Assembly (NCBI GenBank): GCA_038380435.1
Contig: JAWZYU010000001.1
Location: forward strand, 16,348,001-16,412,000
Length of the DNA: 64,000 nucleotides
Reading direction: 5' to 3'
From: Ryuthela nishihirai
Taxonomy: Eukaryota; Arthropoda; Arachnida; Araneae; Heptathelidae
A program made the position numbers and the translations under genes. This document shows, piece after piece, positions 56,783 to 64,000 of this stretch. Under the pieces are notes generated by a model that saw only the letters and a list, made by a program, of their open reading frames with translations, did not search any database and was not told the DNA's origin. Numbering within the stretch: the stretch's first letter is position 1; each line of letters starts with the position of its first letter.

Positions 56783-57748
56783 GAAATTTTCACGAGTCAC
56801 TGTTCGGGGAACCACTTCACTAGTATGTCTTAAATTCGACACCAGTAAAGCAAGTTAATAATTTTACCTACCGATTATGACAGTAGTTTCCTGCTCTCTA
56901 TTCAGATAGTAGACAATGTTAATCCTTAATCGGGAATATAATTCAAAATGAAGCTTGGATAGGCTCAGACCCCGATAATTAATGAATATAGAAGGGTCTC
57001 ATTCAAACTTAGTGTTGATCTTCACTCTCAAAATGCGGCATAGGCTATGAATAACTTTAGGAGTTAAAGGTTCAATGTATTCATCACTGCTAACTCGAAA
57101 TTCTATTAACATGAAGTATTTGCACTGGTCCCTTGATTTTCTTGTTAACCATTTTGCACTACATTTTGACTTTTGTTGAAAAATTTAGTTCATCAATTTA
57201 GTTCATTCAAACCTTTATCATTTCAATCTGTTTCAGCTATCTAAAAGCAGAAATTGCAGAAATTGAAATTTCTGTCATATTAGAATAATTAGGTTACGAT
57301 ATCGTTTTCTATTAGCAAATTAAATAGTTGGCATTTAAATGCCCCAAAACACAGAAGTGAACCTAGATAGTGGTTTCTTCTCTCAATTCAACATTCCGAA
57401 CATTAAATAGCATTAAACAGATTCTAGATAGAGATAAATAAACCCATAAGTCGGTCAGAAGTTGAACGAATCATCCTTGGAAGCAAGAGAAGCAATGTTT
57501 ACCTTAATTATCTGATAAATAAAAACGAGGAAAGATGCATTAAATATACAAGGTGTCCCATTGCAGGCAGATAATCTCCTCTCGAGAATTTAATCGTCGA
57601 AAACGTCATATCAAACTGACATTCTGAAGTAATTTTGCGTCTGAGGGTAGGTAGCAAGAAAAACAGCAAGTGTATGTATGGAGGGGGGAGGTCAGGCTGT
57701 AAGTATCCATTACGTGTATACATATCGTGTAAGAAAAGCTAACAAGGA
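56783..57748. other. Nothing recognised
   Basis: AT-rich spacer. Confidence 0.4.
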
Positions 57749-58140
57749 GGAGCGGGAGTGCCGCAGTCGGTTGCATGTCAATTTCGTATCTGTAGTCTCA
57801 AGTTTCGAGTTCTAACTTTTTTAGTACTGAGATTTATCTCCATTCGAGCCCCCCCTCCCTCCCAAACACACACACATTGTCCTCGTTAGAAAGAAGACAC
57901 CGATGGGCTTCGAAAGGACACCGCCATCGGATGGGACATATAATCAATGGCTCTTTGTGCAGGAGAGCCATACCCTATGCATGTTGAAAAACATGCCGGA
58001 TGGCCTTGACATGAGGCATCCATTTTCTCCTAATAGTTGTGTAGTGTCTCCCAGCCTTCTCTGAGCCCTTGGGATCCTTGAGACTTGGACATTTAGCCCA
58101 GCATGAGAAAAAACATGCCGAACAGAGGTAAAACAACCCA
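57749..58140 (+). mobile_element. SINE-A, diverged
   Basis: Head 'gggagtgccgcagtcggttg' and 'agtttcgagttctaac', core 'gatgggcttcgaaaggacac', tail 'cagaggtaaaacaaccca'. Contains a C-rich/(ca)n stretch near 57848-57876. Confidence 0.83.
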
Positions 58141-58265
58141 ATGGGATGCTACAATTTACTGCTAGCACCTGTCTGTCTTTACCCAACCTTATCTTAGTCT
58201 TGTAGCCTGGCCATTTAGTACAGGGTGAGGGGAAAAATGCCACTCAGATGTAAAGCAACTCAAGC
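58141..58265 (+). mobile_element. SINE-A, 3' fragment
   Basis: 'tgtagcctggccatttagta' to 'cagatgtaaagcaactc', head-to-tail with the previous copy. Confidence 0.75.
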
Positions 58266-58268
58266 TAT

Positions 58269-58332
58269 TGAGGTAGTATCAAGTGAACAGATAAACAGGA
58301 TACCTTATATCAACTGGTAAATAATCCTCATC
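58269..58332 (+). repeat. Dispersed 64-bp repeat, copy 2
   Basis: Matches 55018-55081 in the same orientation. Its flanks differ from those of copy 1. Confidence 0.75.
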
Positions 58333-58449
58333 ACAGGCCACAAGTATAAAACAGGTCATTTCAGATACCTGAACCTTCGCTTCTCCCGACAACGTCAAAC
58401 CTACACTGGATGAACCCTATCAGCAGTGGTGACTTAAGACTTTAGTGCC

Positions 58450-58499
58450 GGGGAAGGAAATACCTGTTCTTACCCGGCACAAGAACAGGTATTTTCCCC
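58450..58499. repeat. Hairpin, ~20-bp arms
   Basis: 'gaaatacctgttctt' (58457-58471) with its complement 'aagaacaggtattttc' (58481-58496), G4 at the outer left and C4 at the outer right; a second inverted pair 'gtgccggg'/'cccggcac' is interleaved (58446-58453, 58473-58480). Confidence 0.85.
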
Positions 58500-58936
58500 A
58501 TGCCTGCGATTAAATTGCAGTTTGATATTGCTGGACCTACCTCTCTCAATATACCTAGCTCCTTTTAAAATTCCACTAATCATTTTCTTTCCGCACATCC
58601 ATGGAACGTGAGGGCGTTGCATAGATTTTATTCTCTTGACGTCACACGCACGTCCCAGTGTTATAACTTAGATATTCTGGGGTGCCAAGAGACCGGATGG
58701 ATAGGTAAAGGTCCGATACTTAAAAGTAATTTTAAATTTCTCTTTTTGGAGAAGGATAATAGAAAGCATTTTAGGAATACAATCGAATTTTACACTCACA
58801 TGCTGCTTTATTAGGTACATTACCCCCTAGTCACATAATGGTTCATTCCAACACGTAATGCATCACCTGTACGCAGTGTGCGGTATAAAACAGACCAAGT
58901 CTTCGAGCGTCAGTTAGAGTTGAATTGATCGTCAGA

Positions 58937-60065
58937 ATGGGCAAAACGAGCGACCTGAGCGACTTTGAATGTGGCGTGATAGTTGGTGCTAGGCGTGCCA
59001 GTTCTAGCATCTACCAAACGGCCGTCCTCCTGAGATTTTCACTCACAACCGTTTCAAGGGTTTACCAAGAATGGTGGGAAATGCAATAAACTACCTATGA
59101 TCAGCGATCCTGTGGACGAAAACTGCTTTTGGATCATAGCGGACAAAGGAGACTGGCGAAAATCGTGCAAACGAGCAGACAGACCACAACGAGGCAAATC
59201 ACAGCAGAATTAAACATTGTGGTGCAGAAGGTCATTTCGCCTCCGATGTTGTAAGCAAAAAACACGAAAGTGCATCTCCGTTGGTGCAGGAGTATCGACA
59301 CTAAACCGTTGAGGACTGGAAAAAGGTAGACTGGTCAGAAGAATCAGTTGCTTTTGCATCATGCTGATGCAAAGATCAGAATGTGGTGCAAGCAACATGA
59401 GGCCATACAGCCATCTTGTATGGTGTTAACAATACAGGCTGGTGGAGGCGATGTGCTAGTGTGGGGAATATTTTCCTGGAACACATTATTCATAAAAATA
59501 ATAAATAAATATTCCCTCAAGTTGCTGCTTGCCACAGAGGTCTGACAGGAACCTGTCAGTTTATATGCCACAGTAGAAGGTCTGTGAGAATGGTTGGGAT
59601 CTCAGCAGAAAGAAAATACAAATATTCATGCCTTACACAGGGCTCGAACCCAGGTCCCTCTAATCAACAGCCAAGCACGCTAACCACTCGGCCATGGGTA
59701 GACTGTCTGTTACCCATCGAAGGACATCTGAACTCAAATGGCGTATTTGAACATTGTTGCCGATCAATTCCATCTCTTCATGACTATAGTTTAGTCTCAC
59801 TTGGATGAACACGCTCAGCATGATAATGCACCTTGCTCACAAGGCACGTATCTTCACCGAATTGTTCCAGGAACATGCCGACGAGTTTTACTTGCTTCAT
59901 TGGCCTGCACAGTCGCCCGTTCTAAACCCAATCCAACATCTTTGGGATGAAGTGTCAAGAGCTGCTCGCAGTGAGAGTGTGCCGCATCCAATTTGCAGCA
60001 ATTGGGCAACACAGTCATTTCGGCATGGTGCAACATTCCTACACAGCGCATCCAGCATTTTGTAA
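58937..60065 (+). pseudogene. Tc1 transposase, broken
   Basis: ATG at 58937: MGKTSDLSDFECGVIVGAR, a helix-turn-helix (AVLLRFSLTTVSRVYQEW), QRRLAKIVQTSRQTT, a GGGDVLVWGIFSW block ending at the SINE-B, then PIEGHLNS, QHDNAPC and AQSPVLNPIQHLWDEVSRAARSE. The catalytic Glu is Gln and SPDL reads SPVL. Stops are present. Confidence 0.85.
59504..59698 (-). mobile_element. SINE-B
   Basis: Tail 'aataaataaatattccctc', body with 'gacaggaacctgtcag', antisense head 'ctcgaacccaggtccct' and 'aaccactcggccatggg'. It interrupts the Tc1 transposase just after the FSWNT block. TSD not clear. Confidence 0.9.
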
Positions 60066-60232
60066 ATTCCATGCTCTGACGAAATCGAGTCGTTCTGAAG
60101 TCCACAGGAGGTGCAACACGCTACTAGGTGTATCTAATAAACTGGCACCTCAGTGTATATTTATTAAGAGCAAATGAGCTAATTCGGTTTGTCAATGCCA
60201 GGTCATACAAAAGAAAAGAAATTGGGTCTGAC

Positions 60233-60473
60233 CAGGCCCAAATCTAGGAAAAAGCAGGTGGGGCAAAAAATTGAATCGAGGAAGAATATTTAAAAGGGGA
60301 ATTCTCTTCCATTTTAGAGATATTTAAAAATTTCTTGAAACGTGCATGAAATATACATAAGTTTAATATTTTTTCATCCGTTTCATTTACTGACCTTACT
60401 GACCATTACCTTAGACTGAGAAGTCTCAGGGGGAGGGATGGGCGTCTTGCTCTTCCCTCTACATACGGCTCAG
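60233..60473. mobile_element. hAT-like MITE, family 1, copy 3
   Basis: Left end 'caggcccaaatctaggaaaa' as in copy 2; body words 'tttcttgaaa', 'gcatgaaatatacataag' and a G-rich then C-rich right part. 8-bp flanks ggtctgac and gttctgat agree at 6 of 8 positions. The right tip is degraded. Confidence 0.65.
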
Positions 60474-61298
60474 GTTCTGATCATTACCTTGTCAAAAGTG
60501 TCTTGCAACTGAAGCTTAAGAAATGTTGTGCTACGGCTAAAATAACTTTAACAAATTCAGCTAAAATAACTTTAACTGAATCTCTGAAAAACCAAGATAA
60601 GCTTACCATAATAAATTGCTTAGTCATTATGACAATGATGGTTTGTTTACTACTGAAGTTGAGGAAGAATGGGACCACCGTAAACAGATATTTTTGGAAA
60701 CAAACAATGTTATTTAAATGATAGAGCTATGCAGATTTTTTCTGAAAGACTGAATTGTAGGGGTAAAATAAATCAACACCATACTAATCCTAACAGACAA
60801 TATTACAAACAGTTTAATTAGCGTGTAATGAAATAGTTAACAGCTGATAGGAATCTTTGGTATTGTTGCACTCAGATTTTTCAATCTCGCGCAGCTGACT
60901 TCCTCTTTTCCTGTTCCAGACAACCGACACTTAATTATTGTTTTGGCTTATTTTTCTAGCCTCCTGTTATTATGATCATCGAGTTGGGTAGACCAAGCAC
61001 TGATAGCAAGCAGGGGATGGCAAAGACAAATTATTAAAAAGAAAAAGAAAGCACCTCGACAATGGGAAGCTGGAGAACGTGGCTCTTATAGATCGCTGGT
61101 GAAACAATAATATGAACATTATTAGTTAGAATGGCAGAGAAATGACAAATACAATTAGTTGAGAGACACTAATTCGTGATATTGCATGACACACCTGGTA
61201 ATATAGTTAGTATTATAATGGCTCCAGTGGAGGGTTGAGAGTTTTGAAATAGGGGGGGGGGGGACAATATATTTTTACATACAGATAAACCAAGTATG
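60474..61298. other. Nothing recognised
   Basis: AT-rich spacer ending in a poly-G run near 61249-61263. Confidence 0.4.
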
Positions 61299-61345
61299 AA
61301 GGGACGGCGGTAGCTCAGATGGTAGTTTGCTAGATGTACAATCTG
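61299..61345 (+). repeat. SINE-A-like head fragment
   Basis: 'gggacggcggtagctcagat' followed by a degenerate anticodon-arm region. Only the A box half is present. Confidence 0.35.
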
Positions 61346-61565
61346 ATATTTCTAGATCTCTTCTCTTACCTAAAAAAAGTTAAAAAGCAAAAATTAAAAA
61401 CACATTTTGAGGTTATTTTCTTTTTTTTTTCTTATTTTCTATTGTATATATATTATTTTATTTCTTCTTTATTATTTGTCTACTTTTTTGTTATTTATTT
61501 AATTTTTATTTTATTTTTATTTCATTCCTTTCTTTTTTCTCTTTTATTTTTTATATTCTATTCCA
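61346..61565. repeat. T-rich low-complexity tract
   Basis: Long T/A runs. A continuous open frame here codes only Phe/Leu/Tyr/Ile runs and is a composition artefact. Confidence 0.6.
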
Positions 61566-62960
61566 AAGGTTTGTTTCCAGAAAAAGTTTCTAAGAGATTC
61601 AAAAATTAATTTCTTTTTTTTATGAAGGTTTGGATAATTAAGCAGAAGGCTTATTAATTCATTAACGTTAACTTTTTTCTAGAGATGAAATAAGTTTTGT
61701 TCTTTCAGTATCAAATTTTTACAATTTAGGAGAGTATGATGGACTGTTTCTTTTACTTCGCAAAGTGGGCAGTTTGGTGAGGGAATTTTTTTATTTTTAA
61801 ATAAAAATGGGTTGAGAGCTTGAGAACCAGTTCCAAGTTTACTAATTTTTTGTAAGAAGATTGTGTAGAAGGGGAATATTTTCAATATATCGAATATCAT
61901 TTGAAAGGAATAATAGAAAATTATTTTTCAGTGAACCTGAATTTTAAAATAATTATTAGTTAGAAAATATTCCTGTTTATTTATTAATTTTTAATGTGAG
62001 AATAAAAATGAAATATATGAGAGGTATCAAATAGGTTTGCAGCATTTTTAGCTAGGGAGCCTGCTGTTTCATTTTCAATGATTTCGCAATGACCCGGATT
62101 CCGTTGAAGATAAATAATATTATGAAGAAAATTTAAATTTACAGAGTATAAAGTTAAAAGCCAATAAATATATTGCCCATAGTCAGTGTAGTATAAAATC
62201 TTGAGATAGTGTATTTGATGCAGATTTGAAATCTGAAAAAAATTACAAATTTTTTTTATAGTTACTAGTAATTCAGTTAAGATCTTCAATAATTGCAAAG
62301 ATTATTAGGAGGTATTTAAGTTTTGAATCAAACTGAATTTTAGTTTTATATTTTTTGGAGGAAATTTTTAATTAATATAATTTTGAAGGATGGTAATAGC
62401 AAAAAGCAATTTAAAAGATTTTGAAATATTGAAACAAGGAATTAGAAAAGCCGCTGAGGAGCTAGAGATTTCTAATTGAACAGATCAGCTTTTATAAATA
62501 CCAATGCTCTTTTTATAATGATCATTGCCAAATTCTTTAGCAATAGTTTAAACAGAATCAAGTGAAAATGTTTTAATTTAATGGGGGGGAATATTTAGGA
62601 AAAGAAATATTTCCTTTAGAGGAAATATTTAGGGGGTGTTTAAGTTTTGAATCAAACTGAATTTTACTTTTATATTTTTGTAGGAAATTTTTAATTAATA
62701 AAATTTTGAATAAATGGAGGTGAGGGAATTTTAGAAAAATAATTTTGAAATACGTATATTTAATCATCAAAATTTTTATTCTAATTTGGAAAATTGGGTG
62801 GGCTGTTTCTGCAATTAAGGCTAAATTAGGGGTTGAATTATAGAGATTTAATGCAACTTTTATACATTTATGTTGTATGATATTTAATTTAGTTAATTTA
62901 AGATCAGAAGCTCCAAGATGAAATTCGAGTCCGATTTCAAATATTTATGCTTTTCTAACT
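61566..62960 (-). pseudogene. I-group LINE, decayed, RNase H and zinc knuckle
   Basis: Minus-strand relic of the family at 24355-26283. Readable pieces: CPLCEVKETVHHTLLNC (knuckle, 61679-61900), the end of RNase H (NPGHCEIIENETAGSLAKNAA, near 62050-62110), and farther 5' the domain between RT and RNase H near 62570-62950. Heavy with indels. It contains a 73-bp internal duplication (62314 and 62636). Confidence 0.8.
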
Positions 62961-63515
62961 CAGCTTCAGATAGCTGGCTGAAGTTCATACTTGCTCTAAC
63001 CAATGAGAATTCGGCAAATGTCTAATTTTCGTTGGTTAGTTACATTTCGCTAGTTGTTTACGTTTGCGGTCATGATTGTTGTGAATCTTAATATTACTTT
63101 TCATATTATGTTATTAAGTTTCTAATATGGATTTTTCTTTAAAAAAAAACCTCATAAGAACGTTTTCTCTACGTGGATAAATATTTAGAAAGCAATTTCA
63201 CAATCCTTTTAAGGTAAATGTTGTTTTACCAATCAATTTTAAAATGTTATAACTATTATATCTTAAAAGTTTACTAATGGTGACGTCCTTCAGAGTCCTC
63301 AATACGTTTTCCTTTTCTCCCTTTTAGGGTCTACCATGGTTGATAGCCCCCACTTTTTGGAGGGCTAAGAGTAGTGCCAATTATCAAAATATTCAGTATC
63401 AGTAACAGTATTAACCACAATTCAAACTTACCAAAACCCCACTGAAAACATTAATAGGCTATTTTTAAAAAATACAAAAGTGACTTTCATTACAATATTT
63501 TAAATGTGTTTTATT
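62961..63515. other. Nothing recognised
   Basis: AT-rich spacer. Confidence 0.4.
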
Positions 63516-63700
63516 CAGGGGTGGAAATGGGCTTTCAGAACTGGGTGAACGTTCCAGAATCGGTGAAAAAATAGCCCCCATACCTGTCATGGCGACGTTA
63601 AGCAAGACATAAAAAAACTTTTGAATAGTCCAGAAATATTGATCACAAATATTGTAAAGGTGTGGACATATATACAGCGAATCTATTTCCTGTTGTTAAA
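63516..63700. mobile_element. hAT-like MITE, family 2, cut copy
   Basis: Starts 'caggggtggaaatgggcttt' and follows 13348-13517, with similarity through 'gaatctatttcctgttgtta'; its right part is displaced by the element beginning at 63701. Confidence 0.65.
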
Positions 63701-64000
63701 TACAGGGTGATTCAAAACTTATCGTTCAAATTTCGTGGGGAGGTAGGGAATAGGTCAGGAAACCGATTTCACATAGGAAAGTATGTCCGCAAACGTCATC
63801 TACATGAACAAAATGGACAAGTAAAGTGAACACAAGGAAGTAGTACAGTTAAGTGGTAACGAATGTGACTTTTATTCCAACAAGGTAAAGTACAGGTTCA
63901 CAGTAGGTGCTCAAAATTGCGACCATTTACACGGACACAGGATTCACAGCGCCGTTGCATTGGCCGCCGAACATTTTCAAAAACGCCTGGCATATCACGG
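63701..64000 (-). mobile_element. IS630/Tc1/mariner-type element, runs off the window
   Basis: Begins 'tacagggtgattcaaaactt' and matches 40832-41132 almost base for base to the window edge, including the transposase C-terminal codons on the minus strand (RNFEHLL). Whether it is internally deleted like the 40.8-kb copy cannot be seen. Confidence 0.9.

Larger units (their letters stand above)
58791..60157 (+). mobile_element. Tc1-type transposon, fifth family, with a SINE-B inside
   Basis: Left end 'tacactcacatgctgcttta' with 'ttaggtac', right end 'ctaataaactggcacctcag' with TGTA at 60157. Same family as 55222-56782. A SINE-B lies at 59504-59698. Confidence 0.88.

Noticed and set aside
61334..61609. 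Hydrophobic 91-residue open frame
   Set aside because: Encoded by a T-rich tract; composition artefact.

Overview
The window looks like AT-rich, gene-poor nuclear DNA from an animal, most likely an arthropod. The style of its SINEs, the I-group LINE and the many Tc1 families would fit a chelicerate such as a spider, but that is an inference and not proven here. I found no intact host gene, no bona fide tRNA or rRNA gene, no CRISPR array and no bacterial operon structure. Nearly every readable open frame belongs to a transposable element or to a decayed repeat, and many elements are nested in one another.

Two tRNA-derived SINE families dominate. SINE-A is about 380 bp, has a Thr-like tRNA head and a conserved central block, and occurs as about 20 full, truncated or decayed copies; six copies have clear flanking target-site duplications (TSDs). 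SINE-B is about 195 bp, with a Leu/Ser-like head and an AAATA-type tail, in six copies. Seven Tc1-type elements plus one solitary Tc1 end (7391-8876, 10577-11796, 29491-30843, 37981-39493, 49018-50537, 55222-56782, 58791-60157; end at 7047-7160) hold broken transposase genes. A further IS630/Tc1/mariner-type element, internally deleted at 40832-41443, recurs at 63701 and runs off the window end.

Retroelements: an I-group non-LTR element with RNase H and a CCHC knuckle appears three times (6270-7046, 24355-26283, 61566-62960, the last on the minus strand). The middle copy sits inside the reverse-transcriptase region of a decayed Ty3/gypsy element (23040-26520).

The most unusual block is 31.8-37.9 kb. 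A broken copy of an unrecognised Cys-containing gene family is split by a FLYWCH/MULE transposon (33297-35219) with a perfect 9-bp TSD. A second copy of the same MULE (35605-37845) lies 385 bp further on in the opposite orientation with its own, different 9-bp TSD. The same unknown family appears at 2721-4306, where its 3' end is hit by a SINE-A, and as a tiny relic at 2103-2137.

The rest consists of small non-autonomous elements (hAT-like MITEs with 8-bp TSDs at 13348, 14185, 26784, 45278 and 60233; fold-back elements at 15436 and 40474; a 75-bp palindromic MITE at 51387), tandem arrays (39775-40490, 51579-52760, 52810-53572) and long AT-rich stretches in which I see nothing. The layering of insertions gives relative ages: the unknown family and the gypsy relic are oldest, Tc1 elements next, and SINEs, MULEs and the LINE inserted into them later.
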